Positions 43,493 to 51,898 of a stretch of DNA of 64,000 bases are shown here, piece by piece; the first letter of the stretch is position 1, and each line of letters opens with the position of its first letter. The notes under the pieces are model-generated. The model did no database searches. It was not told the DNA's origin and saw nothing but the letters and a program-made list of their open reading frames with translations. Origin of the DNA: Blautia hominis. GTDB lineage: Bacteria; Bacillota; Clostridia; Lachnospirales; Lachnospiraceae. The stretch covers positions 310,001 through 374,000 of the forward strand of contig NQOF01000006.1 of NCBI GenBank assembly GCA_002270465.1, given 5' to 3'. Position numbers and translations under genes: made by a program.

Positions 43493-44875
43493 ATGAATAA
43501 AAAAAATAAGATATTGATCGGAGCAGGCGTTGTACTGCTGGCAGGTGTTATTGGTGCGGGTCTTTACATGCAGAGGGGAAAGGGCGAGGAGAAGAGTACA
43601 GAACTGGCTTATGTGACCAGTGTCTCATCCATGGACCCGTCTTCCCAGGTCCAGAGGCTGGCCGGAGTCGTGGAGCCGCAGAAAACATGGGAAATACAAA
43701 AGAATGCAGAGCGGGAAGTAAAAGAAATCTTGGTTGAAGTGGGGAGCGAAGTGGATGTAGGAACGGCTCTTTTTGTCTATGATACAGAGACTCTGGAAGC
43801 GGATCTGCAGCAGGCTCAACTGGATCTGGAGCGTGCGGATACAGACATGGAAAACCTTCGCAGCCAGATCGCACAATTGGAAAAAGAAAAGAAATCCGCT
43901 TCTGAGGATGACCAGTTTTCCTATACAACCCAGATCCAGACAGCCCAGATGGATTTGAAGAAAAGTGAATATGAACGTAAGAGTAAAGAGGTGGAAATTT
44001 CTCAGATACACGAAAAAATTGCGAACTCCTCAGTCACAAGTGATCTGCAGGGCGTTGTGAAGAGCATTAATGAGGGCAACGAAATAGATCCTTACAGCGG
44101 CAATTCCCAGGCATTTATGACAATTCTTGCAACCGGTGTCTATAGAGTAAAAGGCAAAGTAAATGAGCAGAACATAGGGGCTGTGCAGGAAGGAGCAAGA
44201 GCGATCATCCGTTCCAGAGTCGATGAAACTAAGACATGGACAGGGACTTTTACCGCTGTTGACACGGAAAACAGAGAGGGAAATAATAACAATATGATGT
44301 ACGGAGGCAGCAGTGACAGCGGTGAAATGATGTCCTCCTCCTATCCTTTTTATATAAATCTGGATACTTCCGACGGCCTTATGCTGGGCCAGCATGTGTA
44401 TATAGAAAACGATACCGGAATGGAAGAAAAAGAAGGCATTTGGCTGGATGAAGGCTTTATCATGGAGGTGGACAAGCAGCCCTGTGTCTGGGTGGAAAAC
44501 AAAGACGGGAAACTGGAAAAACGCGACGTGACACTTGGTGAGCATGATGAAAATCTGTTCCAGTATCAGATAAAAAGCGGCCTGAAAGTGAATGACTATA
44601 TTGCTTTTCCGCAGGAATTCTTAAAAGAAGGAATGAAGACAACACACGAAGAAATTCCGGTGGGCAATGCAGAAACAATGCCCGCGGATGGTGAGATGCC
44701 TGAAGGAAGCCAGGATCTTCCGGAAGCAGTGGACGGAGCCGATGAAGGAAATTCAGTGCCATTAGACGGGGAGAACCAAGGCGGGGAGCTTGAAGGAAAC
44801 TTCACAGAAGGCGAAGCGGGAACAGAAGGTTCAGACGGGGCAGCAACAGCCAGCCCGGAAGGTGAGGCACAGTAG
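43493..44875 (+). CDS. HlyD/MacA-type efflux adaptor protein 1
   Basis: 460 residues. One membrane anchor (about 6-26), then lipoyl-like and barrel domains split by a coiled coil (about 102-177, LEADLQQAQLDLERADTDM onward). SSVTSDLQGVVKSINEGNEI marks the second lipoyl half and VKGKVNEQNIGAVQEGARAII the barrel domain. The tail (about 395-460) is rich in Glu, Gly and Pro and probably extends through the wall. It links an ABC permease to the outside. GGGGGAAATGT carries the RBS. It is first of three genes with a second adaptor and a MacB-type permease. Confidence 0.85.
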   Translation: MNKKNKILIGAGVVLLAGVIGAGLYMQRGKGEEKSTELAYVTSVSSMDPSSQVQRLAGVVEPQKTWEIQKNAEREVKEILVEVGSEVDVGTALFVYDTETLEADLQQAQLDLERADTDMENLRSQIAQLEKEKKSASEDDQFSYTTQIQTAQMDLKKSEYERKSKEVEISQIHEKIANSSVTSDLQGVVKSINEGNEIDPYSGNSQAFMTILATGVYRVKGKVNEQNIGAVQEGARAIIRSRVDETKTWTGTFTAVDTENREGNNNNMMYGGSSDSGEMMSSSYPFYINLDTSDGLMLGQHVYIENDTGMEEKEGIWLDEGFIMEVDKQPCVWVENKDGKLEKRDVTLGEHDENLFQYQIKSGLKVNDYIAFPQEFLKEGMKTTHEEIPVGNAETMPADGEMPEGSQDLPEAVDGADEGNSVPLDGENQGGELEGNFTEGEAGTEGSDGAATASPEGEAQ

Positions 44876-44888
44876 AGGGGAGGATTCT

Positions 44889-46997
44889 ATGAAGGCGAGA
44901 AATAAAAAAATCTTAATTGCCGTCATCTGTGTGGGTGCCGCAGCGTTGGCCGGCACAGGAATCTGGTATGGTGTAAAAAAGATGGACCAGACAAAAGTGG
45001 ATGTCTACCCCGTGGCTGATCTAAAGCAGCAGATATGGGGAATGAGTACCAGTATTGATGGAACCATATCCTCCAGCGTAACACAGGAAGTCCATCTGCT
45101 GGATAAACAGATGGTGGATCAGATATATGTACAGGAAGGACAAGAAGTAGTGGAAGGTACTCCTCTTCTGTCATATGATATGACGCTGGTCAATATTGAT
45201 TTGGAGATGGAGAAAATCAACAAAGAGCAGCTATTGGTAAAGAAGAAAGGTCTGGAAAAGGAACTGGAAAAGCTTAAAAATGCCAACATCATTCCCGACA
45301 GCCAGAAATCAGAGAACGACGAGGATGAGGGCGGTTCCGACGGAAACATTGTGGGAGCGGGCAGTAAATCAGGAATCCTTCCGCTGGGACAAAAGGAGAT
45401 AAATGACGGTCCATACGGACGATGGGCGGAAGCGTTCAGCAGGATGGCAGCTGCTCAAAATGCGAGAGCGTCGGCGGATTCTGGAAATTCCGATCGAACA
45501 GATCCAAATAGCAGGAACCCGGATAATACAGATCAAAATAATTCCAATCCGGACAATTTGGACCAGGGTAATCCGGACAACCCGAATCCGGACAACCCGA
45601 ATCCGGATGACCCGAATCCGGACAACCCAAATCCGGACAACCCGAATCCGGACAACCCGAATCCGGATGACCCAAATCCGGATGACCCAAATCCGGATAA
45701 CCCGAATCCGGACAACACAAATCCGGATGACCCAAATCCGGACAACCCGGACCCGGACAACCCGAACCCGGATGACCCAGACAAACCGCAAAAGCCGTCA
45801 CCGACCATGGTCTACGACAAACTATACGGAGACATTACGCTGGAAACACTACCCGGCCAGAAAATAGAAAATGCGGTTCCATACAAGGGAACCGGCACCA
45901 AAGAAGATCCTTATTACTATCTCTGTAAAAAAGATGTCAAAATCCAGGGCGCTTTTCTCAACATGACAGCAGGCTATGGATCTTCCGATGTTAAAGAAAA
46001 AGAACCGGTATACTGTATCCTGGAAGTCAGGGACAAAGATGAAGAGGCAGGATTTCTCATTGCTGCCCTCTGCATTGACGGCAGTAAAATAACCCAGAAG
46101 GTGGAACCTCAGACATGGTATCTCACCCATCTGGGAACCTATACAGAGGAAGAACCCCCAATCCCCGATGAAGAAAATCCGGACGGTGATATGGACGGAG
46201 AGGAATTCCCCGACGAGTGGGATTTCATGGAAGAAATACCCCAGGATGATATCATAGACGGCTATACAAAAGATGAGCTGGAGAAAGCCATCACGGGTAA
46301 GAAAAAAGAAATTAAAACAGCAGAACTGGATATCCGCGGCAGCGACTTGAAAATCAAAAATGTGGAGAAAAAACTGGAGGACCAGACAGTAGAGTCCATC
46401 CTGAATGGGGTGGTCAAGAAAGTGGGAGACCCAAGCAAAGGGGAAGTGGACGGGGAAGCATTCCTTGTTGTGGAGAGCTCAGAGGGCAGTTACGTGAAAG
46501 GACTGGCAGATGAGTATCAGCTCCAGCAGCTCCAGCCAGGCTCTGTTCTGACAGGATTCACATACGAATCAGGACTTCCCATAGAAGCGGAGATAAAAGA
46601 AATTTCCAATTTTCCATCCTCCGGCAACATGTACGGATACGGCAGAGAAGTATCGTATTATCCGTTTACCGCCTATATCAAAAACAGTGACGGCCTTAAA
46701 AATATGGAGGGTGTCAACCTGGAACTTCCCGCAGAGACGGAGAATCCCGCAGGTCTTTACATCAGCAAAGAATTTGTGCGGAATAAAGACGGCAAGGACT
46801 TTGTGTATGTGGAAAACAAGGCCCATCAATTGGAAAAACGGACGGTCCAGGTAGGCAAGAACTTTTACGGCAGTATGCTGGAGATTAAAAGCGGTCTCAC
46901 AGAGGAGGACAACATTGCTTTTCCGTACGGCAAGAAAGTAAAAGAAGGCGTTAAAGTCAGACGCGCAGCCATAGAAGACCTTTACAACATGTACTAG
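44889..46997 (+). CDS. HlyD/MacA-type efflux adaptor protein 2 with a large insertion
   Basis: 702 residues. The start at 44889 has GAGGGGAGGA upstream. A membrane helix (about 5-25), first lipoyl half and helix (about 95-130) are followed by an insertion of about 320 residues. The insertion holds a low-complexity linker, a Pro-Asn-Asp repeat tract (about 228-299) and a small folded domain (about 305-420, MVYDKLYGDITLETLPGQKI). Then come the returning helix (about 455-500, KAITGKKKEIKTAELDIRG), SILNGVVKKVGD and the barrel domains. Adaptors are normally 350-450 residues, so the insertion is unusual. It probably projects from the tip of the coiled-coil hairpin. Confidence 0.8.
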   Translation: MKARNKKILIAVICVGAAALAGTGIWYGVKKMDQTKVDVYPVADLKQQIWGMSTSIDGTISSSVTQEVHLLDKQMVDQIYVQEGQEVVEGTPLLSYDMTLVNIDLEMEKINKEQLLVKKKGLEKELEKLKNANIIPDSQKSENDEDEGGSDGNIVGAGSKSGILPLGQKEINDGPYGRWAEAFSRMAAAQNARASADSGNSDRTDPNSRNPDNTDQNNSNPDNLDQGNPDNPNPDNPNPDDPNPDNPNPDNPNPDNPNPDDPNPDDPNPDNPNPDNTNPDDPNPDNPDPDNPNPDDPDKPQKPSPTMVYDKLYGDITLETLPGQKIENAVPYKGTGTKEDPYYYLCKKDVKIQGAFLNMTAGYGSSDVKEKEPVYCILEVRDKDEEAGFLIAALCIDGSKITQKVEPQTWYLTHLGTYTEEEPPIPDEENPDGDMDGEEFPDEWDFMEEIPQDDIIDGYTKDELEKAITGKKKEIKTAELDIRGSDLKIKNVEKKLEDQTVESILNGVVKKVGDPSKGEVDGEAFLVVESSEGSYVKGLADEYQLQQLQPGSVLTGFTYESGLPIEAEIKEISNFPSSGNMYGYGREVSYYPFTAYIKNSDGLKNMEGVNLELPAETENPAGLYISKEFVRNKDGKDFVYVENKAHQLEKRTVQVGKNFYGSMLEIKSGLTEEDNIAFPYGKKVKEGVKVRRAAIEDLYNMY
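45570..45779 (+). repeat. 15-bp coding minisatellite (Pro-Asn-Pro-Asp-Asn/Asp)
   Basis: About fourteen tandem copies of a 15-base unit based on AATCCGGACAACCCG, with GAC/GAT and AAC/GAT substitutions; it encodes the pentapeptide PNPD(N/D). The reading frame is kept whatever the copy number, so length variation between strains would be tolerated. Confidence 0.9.
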
Positions 46998-47014
46998 AGG
47001 AGGGAGGATAAAAC

Positions 47015-48268
47015 ATGGTAGAAAATATTAGATTGTCCTTCCAGGGACTCTGGGCTCACAAGATGCGTTCTTTTCTCACAATGCTGGGTATAATCATTGG
47101 AATCGCATCGCTGATCTCCATTGTGTCCACGATCAAGGGAACCAGTGAGCAGATCAAAAAGAACCTGATCGGCGAAGGGGACAATGTGGTGGATATCACC
47201 CTGAACGAAGGCAGCAATATTTATCAGATGGAGTATCAGGGAATACCCCAGGGTGTACCGGTTGTCACAGAGGAGCAGAAACAGCAGATTTTGGATTTGG
47301 ACAATGTGGAGAATGCGTCTCTTTACAGACTGCGTCAATATGCGGACAGTATTTATTATCAGAACCAAAGCATGGATGGCGGTAAAGTCCTGGGAGTGGA
47401 TAAGGATTATCTGGACACCTGCGGATATCAGATCGTACGGGGCCGGGGATTTTCCGGAAAGGATTTTGATAATTTCCGAAAAGTGGTCCTGCTGGACGAG
47501 ACGGCTTCCAACAATTTCTTTGAAAAAGGCAAGGAAATCGGCAAAACCATAGAGATAAAAGGGGAGCCGTTTACCGTTGTAGGCATTATCAAAAAGTCAG
47601 ATGAGTATGAACCGGTCATTAACAGTATGGAGGATTATTACACATACTACAGCGATGACAGCGGAATGGTTCTGATGCCTGACGCCACATGGCCTATTGT
47701 CTATCAATATGACGAACCGCAGCAGGCAGTCATCCGGGCAGCCAGTCCGGAGGCTATGAGCAAAGCAGGCAAAAAGACCGCTGAAATATTGAATGCGTCC
47801 ATAACATCCACATCAGACTCTATCAAATATAAGGCAGAGGATATTATGGAGAAGGCAAAGGGTCTTCAGCAGATCAGTGAGAATACCAACCGGCAGCTTA
47901 TCTGGATTGCCAGTATCTCTCTTTTAGTTGGCGGTATTGGTGTTATGAATATTATGCTGGTGTCGGTTACAGAACGTACTGGTGAGATTGGCCTGAAAAA
48001 AGCGATCGGTGCCAACAAACGGCGGATCCTGGGCCAGTTTTTGACTGAGGCGGCAGTGCTTACCAGTGTGGGCGGTGTCCTGGGTGTGGCTGCAGGCTTC
48101 ATATTGTCGAAAGTGATATCAAAGATATCGCAGACGCCAATGGTCATCAGTATCCCGGCAGCCGCCGCCGCCGTGATATTTTCCATGATCATCGGTCTGG
48201 TATTTGGATTGCTCCCATCCATAAAGGCAGCGAATTTAAGCCCAATAGAAGCACTCCGGAGAATGTAA
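47015..48268 (+). CDS. MacB/FtsX-type ABC transporter permease
   Basis: 417 residues. A first membrane helix (about 20-42, MLGIIIGIASLISIVSTI), a large extracytoplasmic domain (about 45-285) and three C-terminal helices with GGIGVMNIMLVSVTERTGEIGLKKAIGANKR and GLLPSIKAANLSPIEALRRM, the FtsX signature. It works by mechanotransmission and normally pairs with a LolD/MacB-type ATPase. No ATPase gene or domain is present in this operon. It follows adaptor 2 by 17 nt with GGAGGGAGG as RBS. Confidence 0.9.
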   Translation: MVENIRLSFQGLWAHKMRSFLTMLGIIIGIASLISIVSTIKGTSEQIKKNLIGEGDNVVDITLNEGSNIYQMEYQGIPQGVPVVTEEQKQQILDLDNVENASLYRLRQYADSIYYQNQSMDGGKVLGVDKDYLDTCGYQIVRGRGFSGKDFDNFRKVVLLDETASNNFFEKGKEIGKTIEIKGEPFTVVGIIKKSDEYEPVINSMEDYYTYYSDDSGMVLMPDATWPIVYQYDEPQQAVIRAASPEAMSKAGKKTAEILNASITSTSDSIKYKAEDIMEKAKGLQQISENTNRQLIWIASISLLVGGIGVMNIMLVSVTERTGEIGLKKAIGANKRRILGQFLTEAAVLTSVGGVLGVAAGFILSKVISKISQTPMVISIPAAAAAVIFSMIIGLVFGLLPSIKAANLSPIEALRRM

Positions 48269-48270
48269 AA

Positions 48271-48316
48271 AAGAATCCAGCAGCTTTCCTGTAAGCAGGG
48301 AGCTGTTGGATTCTTT
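48271..48316. terminator. terminator of the efflux operon
   Basis: AAGAATCCAGCAGCT (48271-48285) pairs with AGCTGTTGGATTCTT (48301-48315), followed by T's. Confidence 0.85.
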
Positions 48317-48322
48317 TTGGTT

Positions 48323-48958
48323 TCAGAACCCGTAAGATTCGCCGATCAAAATAACGGTTATCCTGTCTTTTACACGTGAACGTCTTGTGATCACTGTCTG
48401 GCAGCAGATACAGTCAGGGCTTTGACAGTCTGCGCAGACACCGGTTTTGGAGCAGGGTGTGTGCGCACCTACCCGGATACTGTTTGGCGGTGCCGCCATA
48501 TTGCGGGCCCGGCGGATTCCGTCTTCCTCTGTGACGGCGATCTTGTTCATGCCGGCAACCACAAGAACATGCTGAGGGCCTGTGATCAGACAGGCAACCC
48601 GGTTTCCCACGCCGTCCACATTGATCAGTTCCCCGTCCAGGGTGATGGCATTGGTGCCGGTGAGGAAATAGTCCGCAGTGACTATCTGTCCATAGAGTTT
48701 CCTGGATTCTTCAGGCGTTTTTGCTGCCTTCCGGTCAAGCAGTATGTAACCGCTCTCCTTCAAAATCTCCATAATGCCTGTCTCCACAAGGGTTTCCGAA
48801 CCGCCCCAGGTCACTGTGGCGTTGACAGGGATAAGGTTGTGGATGAGTTCTTGGGCCTCCCGGGCATTTTCACAGTAATACCCCAGCATGTTTCGTTTTT
48901 CCAGATTAGCAATGATCGTTTTTGCTGTGTGTGCGTAAGATTCTGTCTGAAATGACAT
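48323..48958 (-). CDS. LUD domain protein (LutC/YkgG-like)
   Basis: 211 residues. ATVTWGGSETLVETGIMEIL, DYFLTGTNAITLDGELINVDGVGNRVA, GPQHVLVVAGMNKI and a Cys cluster near the C-terminus (CSKTGVCADCQSPDCICC) match the DUF162/LUD family in clostridia. Relatives belong to the lactate-oxidising LutABC complex, but this stand-alone form lacks LutA and LutB partners here, and its role is unknown. The four to six cysteines could bind a metal or cluster. Confidence 0.85.
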   Translation of the reverse strand: MSFQTESYAHTAKTIIANLEKRNMLGYYCENAREAQELIHNLIPVNATVTWGGSETLVETGIMEILKESGYILLDRKAAKTPEESRKLYGQIVTADYFLTGTNAITLDGELINVDGVGNRVACLITGPQHVLVVAGMNKIAVTEEDGIRRARNMAAPPNSIRVGAHTPCSKTGVCADCQSPDCICCQTVITRRSRVKDRITVILIGESYGF

Positions 48959-49041
48959 GATATCCCTCCTTGTCAGTATTTTATCTGAAATCTATTATAG
49001 CATGCAGTGATTTTTTCGTCAAAATTTTCCCAGGGGAGACA

Positions 49042-49070
49042 TTGTATTTAACTCCGGTCTATGATATTAT
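49042..49070 (+). promoter_or_regulatory. promoter of the second degV gene
   Basis: TTGTAT (49042-49047), 17 bases, TATTAT (49065-49070). Confidence 0.55.
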
Positions 49071-49113
49071 TAAAAATAGTAACCCAAAATGGGGAAAAGG
49101 AGTCAAGGAATCA

Positions 49114-49989
49114 ATGGAAAAAAAGAAGATTGCAATTGTGACGGACAGTAACAGCGGCATTACCCAGCAGCTTGCCGGGGAGCTGGGGATTACGGTTCTT
49201 CCAATGCCTTTTTATATTAATGAGCAGCTTTTCCTGGAGGGGATCACCCTTACCCAGGAGGATTTCTACCAGCGGCTGGCTCAGGATGCGGACATTTCCA
49301 CATCTCAGCCTTCTCCTGCGGATGTACTGGAGACTTGGGAGCGGCTGCTGGAAGACCACGATGAAATTGTGCACATTCCCATGTCCAGCGGTCTGAGCAA
49401 CTCCTGCCAGACGGCATTTGTGCTGGCCAGAGAATATAAGGGGCGTGTACAGGTTGTGGACAACCAGAGAATTTCTGTTACGCAGAGACAGTCTGTACTA
49501 GATGCGATTCACCTGGCAAGCTCCGGCAAAAATGCAGTGGAGATCAAAGAAATTCTGGAAGCCGAAAAAGGGGAGTCCAGTATCTATATCACTCTGGAAA
49601 CTTTGAAATATCTGAAAAAGGGAGGTAGGATCACACCTGCTGCCGCTGCACTGGGCACGGTTCTGAATTTAAAACCGGTTCTGCAGATCCAGGGGGAAAA
49701 GCTGGATGCCTTCTCGAAAGCCAGAGGCAAAAAGCAGGCAAAGCGTACTATGGTCAAAGCCATGGAAGATGACTTAAAAAACCGTTTCAAAGAATATAAG
49801 AAAAAAGGCCTTATGTGCCTGGAAGCAGCTTACACCGGCAATGAGGAGGAGGCCCTGGAATGGAAGGCAGAGCTTGAGAAGCATTTCGATATGGAAGTGC
49901 ATATGGACCCTCTTTCCCTGAGCGTTGCCTGTCACATTGGACAGGGGGCCCTTGCGGTGGCGGTGGCTAAAAAAGTAGAAGTGGAGTAG
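49114..49989 (+). CDS. DegV family fatty-acid-binding protein, second copy
   Basis: 291 residues. The start at 49114 has AAGGA upstream; longer in-frame starts would read through the promoter. IAIVTDSNSGITQQLA, DISTSQPSPADVLETW, IPMSSGLSNSCQTA, YITLETLKYLKKGGRITPAAAALG and the C-terminal CHIGQGALAVAV are DegV signatures. It delivers a bound fatty acid to FakA. Different paralogues prefer different chain types. It shares little sequence with the 2136 copy beyond the fold motifs. It sits 9 nt before argS. Confidence 0.88.
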   Translation: MEKKKIAIVTDSNSGITQQLAGELGITVLPMPFYINEQLFLEGITLTQEDFYQRLAQDADISTSQPSPADVLETWERLLEDHDEIVHIPMSSGLSNSCQTAFVLAREYKGRVQVVDNQRISVTQRQSVLDAIHLASSGKNAVEIKEILEAEKGESSIYITLETLKYLKKGGRITPAAAALGTVLNLKPVLQIQGEKLDAFSKARGKKQAKRTMVKAMEDDLKNRFKEYKKKGLMCLEAAYTGNEEEALEWKAELEKHFDMEVHMDPLSLSVACHIGQGALAVAVAKKVEVE

Positions 49990-49998
49990 TGAACAGTT

Positions 49999-51765
49999 AT
50001 GAAGAAAATCATCGAATGCATGGAAGCAGTCATCAAAGACGCATTCACAGCTTCCGGATATGACGAAAAATTTGCCAGAGTGAATGTATCCAATCGCCCG
50101 GATCTGTGCGAATATCAGTGCAACGGGGCGATGGCAGCAGCCAAGACATACAAAAAAGCACCTATTATGATTGCAAACGATGTGGTCGGAAAAATAAAAG
50201 AAAGTAACATCTTCAGCCAGGCAGAGGCTGTGAATCCCGGATTCATTAATATGAAGCTGAATCCCGAATTTCTTACCTCTTATCTGAATGATATGCAGGC
50301 GGATGAGAACCTTTCCGTTGAAAAGGCGGAGTCTCCCAAGACGATCATTATTGATTACGGCGGACCCAATGTGGCAAAACCCCTTCATGTAGGCCATCTC
50401 CGTTCAGCCATCATTGGTGAGAGCCTAAAACGCATGGGGCGTTTTCTGGGACACCGGGTGATCGGTGATGTGCATCTGGGTGACTGGGGACTGCAGATGG
50501 GGCTGATCATCACAGAACTGAAAAAACGTTCCCCTGAACTGGTGTATTTTGATCAGACGTACGAAGGGGAATACCCCGCAGAAGCACCCTTTACAGTCAG
50601 CGAACTGGAGGAGATCTACCCCACAGCCAGCGGCAGATCAAAAGAAGATGAAGCATACAAAAACGAAGCTTTGGAGGCAACACTGGAGCTTCAGCAGGGC
50701 AGAAGAGGATACCGTGCCCTCTGGAAACACATTATGGAAGTTTCTGTTGCAGACCTGAAAAAGAATTATGAGAAACTGCATGTGGACTTTGACCTTTGGA
50801 AAGGCGAAGCGGATGCTGACCCATATATACCTGATATGGTGGCGTACCTGAAAGATAAAGGATATGCATATCTGGACCAGGGAGCACTTGTCGTGGATGT
50901 AAAAGAAGAGAGTGATGCAAAAGAAATTCCTCCTTGCATGATCCTCAAATCCGACGGTGCGTCTCTTTACAACACCACGGATTTAGCTACGATCGTACAG
51001 CGTATGGAGGATTATCATCCGGATGAGATGATCTACGTGGTGGACAAGCGCCAGGAACTGCATTTTATCCAGGTGTTCCGTTGTGCGAAAAAAGCCAAGC
51101 TTACGGAGGATGATACCCAGCTTGCGTTTGTTGGTTTTGGAACCATGAACGGCAAGGACGGCAAGCCGTTCAAGACCAGAGAAGGCGGCGTTATGCGTCT
51201 GGAACGCCTCATCAGCGAGATCAATGAGGAAATGTATAAGAAAATCGTTGAGAACCGCAGTGTAAAAGGAGATGACGCCAAAAAGACAGCCGAGATGGTG
51301 GGACTCTCCGCCATCAAATACGGAGATTTATCAAATCAGGCTTCCAAGGATTATGTGTTTGACGTTGAGCGTTTCACTTCCTTTGAAGGCAATACAGGGC
51401 CGTACATCCTGTACACCATTGTGCGGATCAAATCCATTCTGGAACGCTACCGTGAGGAAGGCAAAGATCCGGAGACAGGCAAGATGCTCCCGGCTGCCAA
51501 TGCCAGCGAGAAAGCCCTGATGCTGGAGCTGTCCAGATTTAATTCTGTGATCGCACCTGCTTTTGAAGAAAAAGCACCGCATAAGATATGTTCTTATATC
51601 TATGATCTTGCAAATGCTTTCAACAGCTTTTACCATGAAACAAAGATTCTCAGTTCAGAGGACGAAGTGCAGAAGACATCCTGGATCCGTCTGCTGGTCC
51701 TGGCAAGAGATGTATTGGAGACATGCATTGACTTATTGGGATTTGAAGCACCTGAGAGAATGTAA
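49999..51765 (+). CDS. argS: arginyl-tRNA synthetase
   Basis: 588 residues. Class I synthetase: an N-terminal additional domain (1-110), the HIGH-type motif GGPNVAKPLHVGHLRSAIIGE (about 118-138), DVHLGDWGLQMG, and a KMSK-like region in the form FGTMNGKDGKPFKTREGGVM (lacking a canonical KMSK, as is common in ArgRS), then the DALR anticodon-binding domain. It attaches arginine to tRNA-Arg. The ATG overlaps no good RBS; GTGGAG lies 13 nt upstream. Probably cotranscribed with degV. Confidence 0.93.
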   Translation: MKKIIECMEAVIKDAFTASGYDEKFARVNVSNRPDLCEYQCNGAMAAAKTYKKAPIMIANDVVGKIKESNIFSQAEAVNPGFINMKLNPEFLTSYLNDMQADENLSVEKAESPKTIIIDYGGPNVAKPLHVGHLRSAIIGESLKRMGRFLGHRVIGDVHLGDWGLQMGLIITELKKRSPELVYFDQTYEGEYPAEAPFTVSELEEIYPTASGRSKEDEAYKNEALEATLELQQGRRGYRALWKHIMEVSVADLKKNYEKLHVDFDLWKGEADADPYIPDMVAYLKDKGYAYLDQGALVVDVKEESDAKEIPPCMILKSDGASLYNTTDLATIVQRMEDYHPDEMIYVVDKRQELHFIQVFRCAKKAKLTEDDTQLAFVGFGTMNGKDGKPFKTREGGVMRLERLISEINEEMYKKIVENRSVKGDDAKKTAEMVGLSAIKYGDLSNQASKDYVFDVERFTSFEGNTGPYILYTIVRIKSILERYREEGKDPETGKMLPAANASEKALMLELSRFNSVIAPAFEEKAPHKICSYIYDLANAFNSFYHETKILSSEDEVQKTSWIRLLVLARDVLETCIDLLGFEAPERM

Positions 51766-51783
51766 TCTGACACAAAGGGAACC

Positions 51784-51805
51784 GGGCCGCTGCATGCGGC
51801 GGCCC
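51784..51805 (+). terminator. hairpin after argS
   Basis: GGGCCGC (51784-51790) pairs with GCGGCCC (51799-51805); the following sequence has few T's, so termination may be partial. Confidence 0.55.
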
Positions 51806-51898
51806 ATCCCAATTTATAAAACCTTCTGGCATATCTGCCAAATATTCCAATTAAAATTCAAATAATATTCAAATAATATTTAAGAGGTGATGCTGTTC

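Noticed and set aside
45570-45779. Repeat tract as CRISPR or as a non-coding satellite
   Set aside because: The 15-base period keeps the reading frame and encodes a regular PNPD(N/D) peptide inside a long gene.
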